A stretch of 64,000 bases of DNA from Bacillota bacterium (GTDB lineage: Bacteria > Bacillota > UBA4882 > UBA8346): NCBI GenBank assembly GCA_023435565.1, contig JAEYRN010000048.1, positions 1 to 64,000 on the forward strand, written 5' to 3'. The notes below the pieces were generated by a model. It was not told the DNA's origin. It ran no database searches and saw only the letters and a program-made list of their open reading frames with translations. A program made the position numbers and the translations under genes. Shown piece after piece: positions 18,571-27,504 of this stretch. The first letter of the stretch is position 1; every line of letters begins with the position of its first letter.

Positions 18571-19557
18571 TTAATCGCTAATCCGAATATCCCCCGATGT
18601 TGTCTCCAATACAATGTGATTGTTTTCCGTTCCAACACTTCCCTGTAGATGTTTATTGTCATCAATGCCTTTACGGGTAAGTAAAAATGCTTTTGATACC
18701 ATTATATCTCCGGATGTTGTATGAAAATTGAAATTAAACTGGGCATCTTGCGGCAATTTTAGATTAATATTTCCGGAAGTACAACCAGCTGTTAAGCTAT
18801 TTTTAAAAGTTAGGTATTCCAAATTCAAATCTCCTGAAGTAGAATGAAAATCCGCATTACCCGGTTCGCCTTTACAAATTATATTACCGGAGGTGGTTTT
18901 AAGTTTCGTCTTTTGAGACTTAACAATTTCACCGACAATATCTCCGGAACTGGTACGGCAGTCAATATCTTCAAAACTTCCATGAATATGAATGTCTCCG
19001 GATGAAGACTCAACTGTTCCTTTTTTAACCGTAATGGATTTTCCAGTTATATCACCTGACGAAGTGGATAAGGTAATATTATCTAGCTCGGTTACTGAAT
19101 TATAAATAATATCTCCGGAGGCGGAAACTATCCCTAAGCCATAAGTATACTGCTCTGGCAAATATATATCCAATTTGAGAGAACCTCTAAAGAAACCATC
19201 ATTATTTAGGATTTGAATCTTAAGTTCTGGTCCTTCTGCTATTGCAGTAACCATCGGACGGTAATCTTTTTGAAGAGAAGAGAAAGAACCATGTAATTGA
19301 GCGGTTAATCTACTTTCATTAGTGGGTATGATTTTTATATCCGTACTTTGAGTTGTTATTAATATCTCACGAATACCTTCCAAAGAAGCAATCTTTTTCT
19401 CGTCAATTTTTTGATTATACATTCTACTTAAAGCGTAGCAAGAACCGTTTTCAAAATCAAACCCGCTTAACCCAAGTAGAAAAAGACCAATGGTGAAGGA
19501 TGCTACCATTATGATAACCAGGCAGAAAACTAATTTTTTAATGTTAAATTTACTCAT
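18571..19557 (-). CDS. Membrane-anchored DUF4097-family beta-helix protein
   Basis: 328 aa. An N-terminal membrane anchor (~residues 8-30) is followed by a beta-solenoid region made of repeated T/S-SGDI turns (about ten copies between 150 and 325), the hallmark of DUF4097 (adhesin-like) proteins. It is the last gene of a PadR-DUF1700-DUF4097 operon, a common set in Bacillota linked to cell-envelope stress. ATG 19557 is preceded by GGGGGA. The repeat region likely sits outside the cytoplasmic membrane. Confidence 0.82.
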   Translation of the reverse strand: MSKFNIKKLVFCLVIIMVASFTIGLFLLGLSGFDFENGSCYALSRMYNQKIDEKKIASLEGIREILITTQSTDIKIIPTNESRLTAQLHGSFSSLQKDYRPMVTAIAEGPELKIQILNNDGFFRGSLKLDIYLPEQYTYGLGIVSASGDIIYNSVTELDNITLSTSSGDITGKSITVKKGTVESSSGDIHIHGSFEDIDCRTSSGDIVGEIVKSQKTKLKTTSGNIICKGEPGNADFHSTSGDLNLEYLTFKNSLTAGCTSGNINLKLPQDAQFNFNFHTTSGDIMVSKAFLLTRKGIDDNKHLQGSVGTENNHIVLETTSGDIRISD

Positions 19558-19597
19558 GATATGAATCCCCCTTATTAATAAATGTATCAATGAACGA

Positions 19598-20170
19598 TTA
19601 TTTTAAATTTATGATTTTTATATTCCATTTTAGATAAGAAATAGTCCCGCTAAAAAACAGTTTCGTTAAATAAAATAAACCAATGATTAACAATAGACCC
19701 ATAGTTACGATTCCAATAGCTAGAAAGATTCCACTTCCGACTGCAGTTAACGGCAGTAAATGAATGGGGGACAGTCCCGGAATCACCAAGACAAACAGGC
19801 TAGCCAATCCTGCCAAAGTAATTGCTGAAGCTACCGCAAAAAGACTGATTAGAGTTACTATAATCATGATAAACGGAATAAGTAAAAAGAATAGATTTAC
19901 GAATCCCAAACTAAATGCAGTAAAGATTAATCTAAGAATATTGCTGGGGGTTTTCTTCTCTTCTACTTGTTTAATCATATAGCCAACTTTAAACTGATTG
20001 GCAATAAAACTGGGATCTCCTAGAGCGCTACAGATTTCAGTTTCAGTTTTGCCCTTTTCCAAGCCGATACTAAAGTGTTCTTCATAATCGGAAATAATTT
20101 CATTTCGTTCTTGTTCCGGAAGTTCTTTCAAGGATTGCCGGAAAACGGTTAAAAACTCTTCCCTATTCAC
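19598..20170 (-). CDS. DUF1700 (HAAS-domain) membrane protein
   Basis: 190 aa. The N-terminal ~70 residues form a small alpha domain, MNREEFLTVFRQSLKELPEQ through NEIISDYEEHF, typical of DUF1700/HAAS proteins. Four hydrophobic segments follow. These proteins are usually encoded between a PadR regulator and a DUF4097 protein, exactly as here, and are thought to act as membrane sensors or anti-regulators. It starts 6 bases after the PadR gene. Confidence 0.85.
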   Translation of the reverse strand: MNREEFLTVFRQSLKELPEQERNEIISDYEEHFSIGLEKGKTETEICSALGDPSFIANQFKVGYMIKQVEEKKTPSNILRLIFTAFSLGFVNLFFLLIPFIMIIVTLISLFAVASAITLAGLASLFVLVIPGLSPIHLLPLTAVGSGIFLAIGIVTMGLLLIIGLFYLTKLFFSGTISYLKWNIKIINLK

Positions 20171-20176
20171 CTATCC

Positions 20177-20488
20177 TCACTCTCCTTCAATAATATTGTT
20201 AACTCCTTTAACGAACCAACGCCATTCGGAAATCAGTTCATCTTTGGTTTTCTCGCCAAGCTCTGTTAGCTGATAATATTTTCGGGCAGGTCCTTCAGTA
20301 GATTCTTCAATATAGGTAATTAAATAACCTTCATCTTTTAACCGCCGTAAAAGAGGGTAAATTGTCCCTTCGGCAATGGCAATATTTTTAGAAATCTCAT
20401 TTACTAATTCATAACCATAACAGTTTTTTTGGCCCAATATCGATAGAACGCAAAGTTCCAAAACACCTTTTTTAAATTGAATATTCAT
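20177..20488 (-). CDS. PadR-family transcriptional regulator
   Basis: 103 aa, the short PadR form. The winged helix runs MNIQFKKGVLELCVLSILGQ, YGYELVNEIS, EGTIYPLLRRLKDEGYL and KYYQLTELG. PadR proteins are dimeric repressors, often of membrane or drug-response genes. It is first in the operon and the promoter just upstream is flanked by an inverted repeat, so it probably represses itself and the two membrane genes. AAGGGGG lies 7 bases before the ATG. Confidence 0.92.
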   Translation of the reverse strand: MNIQFKKGVLELCVLSILGQKNCYGYELVNEISKNIAIAEGTIYPLLRRLKDEGYLITYIEESTEGPARKYYQLTELGEKTKDELISEWRWFVKGVNNIIEGE

Positions 20489-20510
20489 CGGATACCCCCT
20501 TTACAATTTA

Positions 20511-20575
20511 ATCTAGTAGTAATTAAAGGCAAGTATATATTATCACAATCTACTGTTTAATACAAGATACTAGAT
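20511..20575 (-). promoter_or_regulatory. PadR operon promoter flanked by inverted repeats
   Basis: On the minus strand, -35 TTGTAT (20565-20560) and -10 TAATAT (20542-20537) have a 17-base spacer. ATCTAGTA (20511-20518) and its inverse TACTAGAT (20568-20575) flank the promoter and are candidate PadR sites. Confidence 0.6.
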
Positions 20576-20671
20576 AATATTTTATTATTATTATGAAATA
20601 ATCTCCCTTCCGCAATTTTACATAAGGCATATGAAATATAAGAATAATCAAAATATTGAACAAGGTAGCCC

Positions 20672-21619
20672 TTAGCTATATAGCTTCATGGTTTCATAGA
20701 TAATCTCCCAAAATCCTTCGGAGTCAAGATCAATAACCACTTCAGCATTGGCCGGTTTATTGAGAGTTCCGTAATAATCGCAATGAGTTCGGCCATAGCA
20801 CTGTTCACTTTTTAATTCGATTTCCACATACATCGGCTTTGTTCTGAAGATAGCCGGATTAATGAGATAAACCACCGCAGCTGGGTCGTATATTGGCGAA
20901 GTTTCATAATCAAATAAAAGTTTATTTGACTTAGCATAAAAATCAATAATATCCATAAAAAGTGCCGCTGCCTTATTATGGAGCAAGGCCATTCTATCAA
21001 TGACTTCTTTTGTTGCCAATACTTTTTCAGTTATGCTTAATCCAATCATAACAATCGGTCTACCACAAGTAAAAACAATATGTGCGGCTTCGGGATCTGC
21101 ATAAATATTAAATTCTGCTGCCGGAGTAATATTACCAAGTTGGTAAGAACCGCCGATTAAAACAATCTGTTTGATTTTCGGGATTATCTTTGGCTCTAGT
21201 TTCATAGCCGTCGCTAGGTTGGATAACGGTCCTATGGCGATAAAAGTTATATCGCCATTCGAATTTAATATAGTTTCGATGATCAGATTTACCGCATGTC
21301 TTGGATCTAATCTTAATAATGGATTCCCTACTTTAAAATCTCCAATTCCCGTTTCTCCGTGAATATGTTTTGCAATAACCTGCTTTCGAATTAAGGGTTG
21401 TGACATACCGGCCACAACCGGAATGTTATTAACTTCCAAGGCAGAACATACTTTGAGCGCATTTTGAGTTGTTTTATCTAGAGTTTGATTTCCAGCGACA
21501 ACTGTAATTGCTTTAAGATCAAATATTGGATGTTTAACGGCCAACATTATCGCCAAGGCATCATCGCAACCTGGGTCGGTATCAAGAATTATCGGTACTT
21601 TACTTTTAGGATTCTCCAT
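20672..21619 (-). CDS. Inosine-uridine preferring nucleoside hydrolase
   Basis: 315 aa, normal for the IunH family. The N-terminal DTDPGCDDALAIMLA is the calcium- and ribose-binding signature. It cleaves nucleosides to base and ribose in the cytoplasm. It lies downstream of a BMP-family binding protein, a family that binds nucleosides, so uptake followed by salvage is plausible. A hairpin separates the two, so expression may be only partly shared. Confidence 0.9.
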   Translation of the reverse strand: MENPKSKVPIILDTDPGCDDALAIMLAVKHPIFDLKAITVVAGNQTLDKTTQNALKVCSALEVNNIPVVAGMSQPLIRKQVIAKHIHGETGIGDFKVGNPLLRLDPRHAVNLIIETILNSNGDITFIAIGPLSNLATAMKLEPKIIPKIKQIVLIGGSYQLGNITPAAEFNIYADPEAAHIVFTCGRPIVMIGLSITEKVLATKEVIDRMALLHNKAAALFMDIIDFYAKSNKLLFDYETSPIYDPAAVVYLINPAIFRTKPMYVEIELKSEQCYGRTHCDYYGTLNKPANAEVVIDLDSEGFWEIIYETMKLYS

Positions 21620-21729
21620 ATTTACCCTCTTTTCAATATATAGGTGAATTCATAGTTTGAATTATTAAGGTTTCAAATTCCAAATACCTTTCAATGTTAA
21701 TTAAGGAAATAATTATATTTTTTTATTTA

Positions 21730-21768
21730 AAATGCAAGAAGAGAACAGCTACAATCCATTCTCTTCTT
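21730..21768 (-). terminator. Hairpin after the BMP-family gene
   Basis: AAGAAGAGAA (21736-21745) pairs with TTCTCTTCTT (21759-21768). On the minus strand a weak T tract (GCATTTTAAAT) follows, so termination may be partial. Confidence 0.55.
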
Positions 21769-21795
21769 TTGTTCTTAATTTAAATATTATTTTGC

Positions 21796-22857
21796 TTATT
21801 TTATTAAGCTTCCTTGACTATCTGAGACTGTAATCATTCCTGATTGAATTTCTTTTATAACTTCTCCCACTCTATTTTGGACTTCCTTAGACAAATTCGG
21901 ATTTTCCCGGGGAATACCAACCCCATTTGTTTTCACATTAAAGGTGAGGGTTTCCCCGCCGGGAAATTTCATTTCAATTTCCGCTTTAATTATCGCGAAC
22001 GAGGCTTGGTCTAGACGTTTTATCGCTGAAGTTAGGATAACGGATTGATTGTTACCAAAGATTCCATCATCGTACTGGTCACGATCGACACCGATTATCC
22101 ATACTTTTGACCCGGTTTTATTGCGAGATTTAGCCTCATTGATAGCCCCCATTCCCACTCCACCTGCTGCGCAAAAGATTACCTTGACGCCCTTTTCAAA
22201 CATTTGGGCAGCTAACTGTTGTCCGGCTGCAACATCAGTGTACGTTCCAATATAGATCACATTATCGGTTTTGATTACAATTTTTGTTCCTAGACTCTTA
22301 TTAGCATAGATTAAACCTTGCTGAAAACCCCAATTAAATCTTTGCACTTCAGGAACGGACATTCCTCCTATAAAACCGGCTTCTCCCTCTTTTAATTGGA
22401 GTGCGGCTGCTACTCCGGCTATAAAACCCGCCTCATGTTCTGCGAAGATTACTGCCACCGTATTTTTACCAATAAACGGTTTAAAATCTCCAGCATGGGG
22501 TTTACCGTCAATTTGGACAAATTTTGTGTCGGGATATTTCTGTTGTGCTTGATAAACCGCGGTTTGCATTTTAAAACCAGGACAAAAGATCATATTGTAT
22601 CCGGCATCGTGCAAATTGCTGATTTCCTTGAGATAATCCGCTTCGGTGTTACCGTTTGATTTTAAATATGTAATGTCCAATTTATATTTTGCCCCAGCTC
22701 TTTGAATCCCTTCCCAAGTTCCTTGATTAAATGATTTGTCATCAATCGATCCGGCGCTTACCATGCCAACTTTTAAAAGATCCGTTTCACTCCAACAAAT
22801 TGTTCCACTATAAACCAATACTAGAATTAATCCAATAAACAATCCTTTTTTAAACAT
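21796..22857 (-). CDS. BMP-family nucleoside/ligand-binding protein
   Basis: 353 aa with an N-terminal signal sequence (~22 residues). The core KVGMVSAGSIDDKSFNQGTW and a FCAAGGVGMGA segment near 230 match basic membrane protein/PnrA substrate-binding proteins, which deliver purine nucleosides to ABC importers. No good lipobox is visible, so attachment is uncertain. The ATP-binding and permease genes are not adjacent. It starts 37 bases after the Crp-family gene, likely the same transcript. Confidence 0.88.
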   Translation of the reverse strand: MFKKGLFIGLILVLVYSGTICWSETDLLKVGMVSAGSIDDKSFNQGTWEGIQRAGAKYKLDITYLKSNGNTEADYLKEISNLHDAGYNMIFCPGFKMQTAVYQAQQKYPDTKFVQIDGKPHAGDFKPFIGKNTVAVIFAEHEAGFIAGVAAALQLKEGEAGFIGGMSVPEVQRFNWGFQQGLIYANKSLGTKIVIKTDNVIYIGTYTDVAAGQQLAAQMFEKGVKVIFCAAGGVGMGAINEAKSRNKTGSKVWIIGVDRDQYDDGIFGNNQSVILTSAIKRLDQASFAIIKAEIEMKFPGGETLTFNVKTNGVGIPRENPNLSKEVQNRVGEVIKEIQSGMITVSDSQGSLIK

Positions 22858-22894
22858 GGTAATAACCTTCCTTTCATTAAATATTTCATTGAAT

Positions 22895-23590
22895 TTATTG
22901 GGACCGGCTTTTCTCCACTTCGATAGATAGCTTTCTTGAGTCTTTGATAGTAATGGAATCTGTATTTACATCAATAAGATTGTTTTTTTTCAAAGAATGT
23001 AAAATACGATTAATACTTCTTACTGTAACCGCGAATCTGTCACTAAGCTTTTCTTTGTTGACTTTTATTTCAACATTACCAGCTCCATTTCCCATCTGTT
23101 TACAGCAAGACAATAAATAATCACATACCCTGGTTTTTAAAGGATACACGGAATTTTCCATAGCTTTTTGTGCACAGAAACAAAACCGATTATTTGAATA
23201 TCTTAAAATATACATACTAATATTACTATCCAATTCCAGCCATTTCATAAAGTACTCCCGTTTTATTTGTAATACTTTTAGTTTAGTAATTGATTCCACG
23301 GAATTGAGCAAGGGTTTTTCTTCAAAAAGCTCCATTTCTCCAATAAAATCACCCTTTTCTAAAATCCTCGGAGAGTATCTCCTGCCATTCTCGGCCAGGG
23401 CGTAAATATCAACACAACCTTCAATAATAATGCTTAAACGGTCACATTTCTCACCTTGGTTGTAAATGATCGTCCCTACCGGATATTCTTTGACCTCCCA
23501 TTGTTCTAAAATTTCAACGGGACAATTTTTAAAAATTTTGTTGAGTTCTTGACTTTGGCCGATAATAGTTTTTATAATATCCGGTTCCAT
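22895..23590 (-). CDS. Crp/Fnr-family transcriptional regulator
   Basis: 231 aa. A cyclic-nucleotide-binding type beta barrel (~30-140, with YNQGEKCDRLSIIIEGCVDI and GDFIGEMELFEE) is followed by a Crp-type helix-turn-helix (KLSDRFAVTVRSINRILHSL). There is no Fnr-type N-terminal cysteine cluster, so a small ligand is likelier than oxygen. ATG 23590 has AAGGA 5 bases upstream; a TTG 5 codons earlier overlaps it. It probably controls the BMP protein gene that follows. Confidence 0.87.
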   Translation of the reverse strand: MEPDIIKTIIGQSQELNKIFKNCPVEILEQWEVKEYPVGTIIYNQGEKCDRLSIIIEGCVDIYALAENGRRYSPRILEKGDFIGEMELFEEKPLLNSVESITKLKVLQIKREYFMKWLELDSNISMYILRYSNNRFCFCAQKAMENSVYPLKTRVCDYLLSCCKQMGNGAGNVEIKVNKEKLSDRFAVTVRSINRILHSLKKNNLIDVNTDSITIKDSRKLSIEVEKSRSQ

Positions 23591-23746
23591 GAGTATCCTT
23601 TTCAAACTGGGATTTTTCTTAATTGGCTCATTACAAATTTATGTATTTTTGATTTGATATGTATATTATGTTATTTTCGTGCATTATTTAAATAATCCTC
23701 CTATATCTGGAAATTTTTTAAGTTAAATATGTTAAACAAATTAAAC

Positions 23747-23779
23747 AGCCTCAGTCCGAAATAAATTCGAACTGAGGCT
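23747..23779 (-). terminator. Hairpin after the DUF187 glycoside hydrolase gene
   Basis: AGCCTCAGT-c-CGAA pairs with TTCG-a-ACTGAGGCT with one mismatch. The T tract on the minus strand is weak (GTTTAATTT). Confidence 0.55.
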
Positions 23780-23830
23780 TAAGTCACTAGTATAATTGCT
23801 TCAATGTAATATACTTAATGATTAGATAGT

Positions 23831-25480
23831 TTATAATCTTACATTAAACTCAATCTGGGAAACCCGCCCCGGTTGAACTATAACTTTTTGTTCTGTCTCT
23901 TCATCAAAATTATCTTCAACAACGGATACCCGATACTCTCCCGGAGGAAGCTCGGCAAGACCAAACCAGCCACTGCCGTCAGTATAAACCTCATGGTAAA
24001 TCTGTTGACTACCTTCAAAGCTGACAGATTCAACCTTTACCTTCCAATGATCATAGGCGTTTCCGAAAGGACCAACAATCGTTCCCATTAAGTAACCTTT
24101 AGTCGGATTTGTTTTCCAGGGTAGATCAGGAATCTCTGCCGGAGTTGGAAATATTGGTTGAGTAATAACATCTGTCTTCAACACCGGGTCCGTGTAACAG
24201 CCTTCTTTTGAAAGTAACTGAAATAACCAGTTGTTTGTCTCCGGTAGAAAAGGATGGGGCTGGCGCGGTAAATCCTTGGAATCCTTATGCTTTTCAAAAT
24301 CTTTATTACTATAGGCATGGCTTGCGCCATAAGAAAATAATGCTACACCAGCTCCGTAATTTCCAATGGCTGATGGAGCTTTAGCCCGTCGTATCTGTTC
24401 CAATGATTGTTCAATATATTGAGTGAAAATCCCTGGGCCAATGACAATCTGGCGGCCATACTGGTGGTTTTTTTCCCACTCGATCCATTTATCATACCAA
24501 TATTGTTGTTTTGGATTCCATTCACTAAAATAATTCATCGGCATTACCTGGTCAATAATCCCTTCCTCCAGCCATCTTCTCCAGTCTTGAAAAACCTCAG
24601 TATAGGCCCGGGTCTTTTCCCAGTCACAGGTGGTAATTGGCCCATCACCCCAGGTAATAACGGCAGAAGAAACTTTTAAATTAGGCTTAAGAGCAATAGC
24701 TTTTAAATAGATTTTTTTTACTAAATCAGCGGTTTGTTCCCGCCGCCAATCGGCCCATTGGGGGTCATCCGGCTCCGGCATACCGGTAGCTCCATATCTG
24801 GCGTTATACCGGGCAATACTAGTTGGATTATAACCCCAACCCATCCCGGCATATCTGGAATAATCCAAATGAAGTCCGTCGATATCGTAATTTTTTACCA
24901 CATGCAAATGAACATCAACCGTATAATCCAAAAGGTCCGGATGGCCGGGATCTAGAAAATAAGAAGGATTAAGCTTATCCGACCAGCCTTTTCCGTTCTT
25001 GTTTAAGGTGCGGTAATAAGAAACCCAATTATCTCTGCCGCTAGCCTCGGGGCCATGAAGGTTCCAAACATGATTAGGATCTTTTGGAAAGTCATCGTTC
25101 TTACAAGCAACCAAAGTATTGAGCCAGGCATGCACCTCTATTTTATTGGCATGGGCCTTATCGATCAAGTATTGTAAAGCGTCAAATCCAGGTAGTAAGT
25201 CTGGGTCCTCTGTCCGAGGTTCAAGACTATTGTTATAATAAGCGTCGCCTCTGCGGCGTATCTGAACTATTAATGTATTGATGTTTGCATTTAAAGAATT
25301 TTGAATGAGTTGGTCAATTTGTTCCGAGGTCTTTATCCCATCACGGAAAGCATCTACCCATAAGGCTCTGACTTCCGGTCGGGCTGTTTCATCGAATGCT
25401 TTTACCGAAAAAATGCCCGTTATTAATATTATTATGATAACTATAACAGCAAGTTTTGCAAATCGATAAAAAATAGCCAT
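23831..25480 (-). CDS. Exported DUF187 (GHL10-like) glycoside hydrolase with C-terminal carboxypeptidase-regulatory-like domain
   Basis: 549 aa. An N-terminal signal or anchor (~residues 8-30) is followed by the DUF187 barrel: VRALWVDAFRDGIKTSEQI, TLIVQIRRRGDAYYN, DGLHLDYSRY and DQVMPMNYF. YngK-like proteins with this domain are putative glycosidases in the envelope. Residues ~455-549 look like a carboxypeptidase-regulatory beta-sandwich (GEYRVSVVEDNFDEET). ATG 25480 has AGGAG 8 bases upstream. The substrate is not known; peptidoglycan or polysaccharide is possible. Confidence 0.83.
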   Translation of the reverse strand: MAIFYRFAKLAVIVIIIILITGIFSVKAFDETARPEVRALWVDAFRDGIKTSEQIDQLIQNSLNANINTLIVQIRRRGDAYYNNSLEPRTEDPDLLPGFDALQYLIDKAHANKIEVHAWLNTLVACKNDDFPKDPNHVWNLHGPEASGRDNWVSYYRTLNKNGKGWSDKLNPSYFLDPGHPDLLDYTVDVHLHVVKNYDIDGLHLDYSRYAGMGWGYNPTSIARYNARYGATGMPEPDDPQWADWRREQTADLVKKIYLKAIALKPNLKVSSAVITWGDGPITTCDWEKTRAYTEVFQDWRRWLEEGIIDQVMPMNYFSEWNPKQQYWYDKWIEWEKNHQYGRQIVIGPGIFTQYIEQSLEQIRRAKAPSAIGNYGAGVALFSYGASHAYSNKDFEKHKDSKDLPRQPHPFLPETNNWLFQLLSKEGCYTDPVLKTDVITQPIFPTPAEIPDLPWKTNPTKGYLMGTIVGPFGNAYDHWKVKVESVSFEGSQQIYHEVYTDGSGWFGLAELPPGEYRVSVVEDNFDEETEQKVIVQPGRVSQIEFNVRL

Positions 25481-25656
25481 TAGTTCCACTCCTGACATTT
25501 TTTCGCACCATTATACCGCTATTATAGCAAACAACTAGGGGTCAAGTAAGGTCAAACCGTCATTTCCATAAATATTTTTTAAATATACTTAATCCTTTAA
25601 GATAGCGCTGGTATATGTTCCAGGTTCCATTTAAACATAAAAAGCCTTAGAGCAAG

Positions 25657-26550
25657 TTAAAACAACAAAACCAAACCTAAGTATGCTCCCTGCTGCTCAT
25701 ATTCCAAATCGACCAATTGCGATATTAACACTTCATTAAGGGTTTCACTACATCCGGTTGATTTGACATAATTATAATAATAGCCCAACTCAGCATGGAT
25801 ATTACTATTAAAAGCATATTTCAAACCAATGTTCCCTCCGTAACCTACTGTTTTCCCGGTATTTTCCCAATCCCACGCCGGAGAATGATTCGCCCAATGT
25901 CCATAAGCTTTAGTGCTTAAAAATGAAACATTAAGTTCCGCAGCTAAAAATAGATTCGGCCTAATATTATAAGTATCATTTATTCCAAGAAGTAATCCTC
26001 TAAACACTCCGTTGAGGTAACTCCCATTATCCGGTTGGGATAGATCCCCAACGTCTTTCTCATCTCTAAGATGATAAACAACATTCTTTAGTTCGTTGGT
26101 TGTTTCCTGTTGGACCCAACCTAAAAGCAGATTTGTTTGATGAATCTCATTCTTAATCAGAACCGTTCCAAAATTAATTAAGACTTTCTTTTGTTTGCCA
26201 TAGGTGTCCAACTCTCCATAATCAGTTAATATATCTGAACCTTCAACCGTCCAATCGGAATCCGAACCCCTTCCCTTGATTTCAGCCCCTGTCCAACCAT
26301 ATTGCAGCTTAACAAAGTCCTTTTCGTTATCAAAAGTATACTTTGCCTTTAATATAGTCATTAATTGATCTTGGGGTAAACTAACTTTGGAAATTACTTG
26401 CGAAGAATATGGATAATAAAGTGTATAACCAAAAAAACCGGACTGTTCCCATTCTCGGATTGATACTTCCCAGCGAGAATCAGCTAAAGTTACTGTTGTT
26501 AAAGATGATATTAATAATGATATAATGAATAAAATTAAAATCATTTTCAT
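25657..26550 (-). CDS. Predicted outer-membrane beta-barrel protein
   Basis: 297 aa. A cleavable signal (~23 residues ending TLADS) is followed by alternating hydrophobic strands with aromatic girdles, such as NIRPNLFLAAELNVSFL and AELGYYYNYV. It ends GLVLLF with a terminal Phe, the classic signal for BAM-dependent barrel insertion. The size fits a barrel of 10-12 strands. I recognise no enzyme motif, although an omptin-like or porin fold is possible. It supports an outer membrane in this organism. Confidence 0.65.
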   Translation of the reverse strand: MKMILILFIISLLISSLTTVTLADSRWEVSIREWEQSGFFGYTLYYPYSSQVISKVSLPQDQLMTILKAKYTFDNEKDFVKLQYGWTGAEIKGRGSDSDWTVEGSDILTDYGELDTYGKQKKVLINFGTVLIKNEIHQTNLLLGWVQQETTNELKNVVYHLRDEKDVGDLSQPDNGSYLNGVFRGLLLGINDTYNIRPNLFLAAELNVSFLSTKAYGHWANHSPAWDWENTGKTVGYGGNIGLKYAFNSNIHAELGYYYNYVKSTGCSETLNEVLISQLVDLEYEQQGAYLGLVLLF

Positions 26551-26649
26551 AAAGCTTTACTCTTTTCAAGTATTTTATTGATTATACCAATATAATTTTG
26601 ATAATTGCAAACCGGGTATAAAATCCAAACCTAGTTATAGAGCAATACT

Positions 26650-26677
26650 AAAAAACGGCCGCTATGGACCGTTTTTT
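26650..26677 (-). terminator. Bidirectional hairpin terminator after the YjbH-like gene
   Basis: AAAAAACGG (26650-26658) pairs with CCGTTTTTT (26669-26677) around a 10-base loop, with T runs on both strands. Confidence 0.8.
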
Positions 26678-26699
26678 AATAATTCCTGTTCTCTGTATT

Positions 26700-27374
26700 T
26701 CAGGTAGTATAAGTGAGCCCAATCACCCAGTTTTCCATATCATAAAATCCAAAGTTGATTTTAGTGCGCTGTCCGATCTGAAATTTACTTGCAAGGTTCA
26801 TGTTATCGGAGTCAAATTCCAGAATAAGTTGAATCCGGGATAAATTATTACCGCCTCTTTGGGAAGGGCTAATCCTAAAAGTTTTGCTTAAGCCCCCGAA
26901 AATTCCGTCGATCTCTCCGCCCCCAACCCCTAAATAACCGTCAACACCCAAATCCGTTCCCAGGTTTTTGGAAATTACCAAATACGGAGAAACATCCAAA
27001 TCCTCTTCGCCAATATCCTGAATTCCAATAGCCAGTGCCGGAGCTGATGCGGTCTCGCGAAGCAACCGGTACTTACCGCGAATGGTTACATAAGTTTCGC
27101 CACCGTCCCTCCAGGGTCGGTCATCATCATAATCCATTACTGACAAGCCAATTTCCAAATCCGATATTAGACCATAATCCAGATTAAAACAAGTCACATC
27201 TCCTTCAGCAAAGTTAAGGGCAAAACCGGCGCTATTAGGTCTTAGCGTTGCAGTTGAAGGGGTAATCATTAGGTCTGTTGAACCAAATACGCCATAACCC
27301 AAAGTCGCACCACCCGGGAATGATAACAATAGAACCATTGAAAAAAATATAACAAAGAAAAGCAACCTATTCAT
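26700..27374 (-). CDS. YjbH-like outer-membrane protein
   Basis: 224 aa with a signal peptide (~22 residues). It starts with GYGVFGSTDLMITPSTATLRP, like the first strands of YjbH-family exopolysaccharide outer-membrane proteins (GLxxxPSA pattern). The rest alternates short amphipathic strands with Gly/Asp turns, a small barrel. E. coli YjbH is far longer, so this would be a minimal single-barrel version. With the neighbouring barrel protein it points to an outer membrane. Family assignment is moderate. Confidence 0.6.
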   Translation of the reverse strand: MNRLLFFVIFFSMVLLLSFPGGATLGYGVFGSTDLMITPSTATLRPNSAGFALNFAEGDVTCFNLDYGLISDLEIGLSVMDYDDDRPWRDGGETYVTIRGKYRLLRETASAPALAIGIQDIGEEDLDVSPYLVISKNLGTDLGVDGYLGVGGGEIDGIFGGLSKTFRISPSQRGGNNLSRIQLILEFDSDNMNLASKFQIGQRTKINFGFYDMENWVIGLTYTT

Positions 27375-27504
27375 AATAATCCCTCCCCATCTATATTTTA
27401 GTGTTTTCCCCTTTGGTAGAGATACTATTCTTTTCTTTCTCTACCACTCGTATTGGAGAGATTATATTCACTGTTACGATCACTTTTCCTGTTGGGAAAT
27501 ATAA

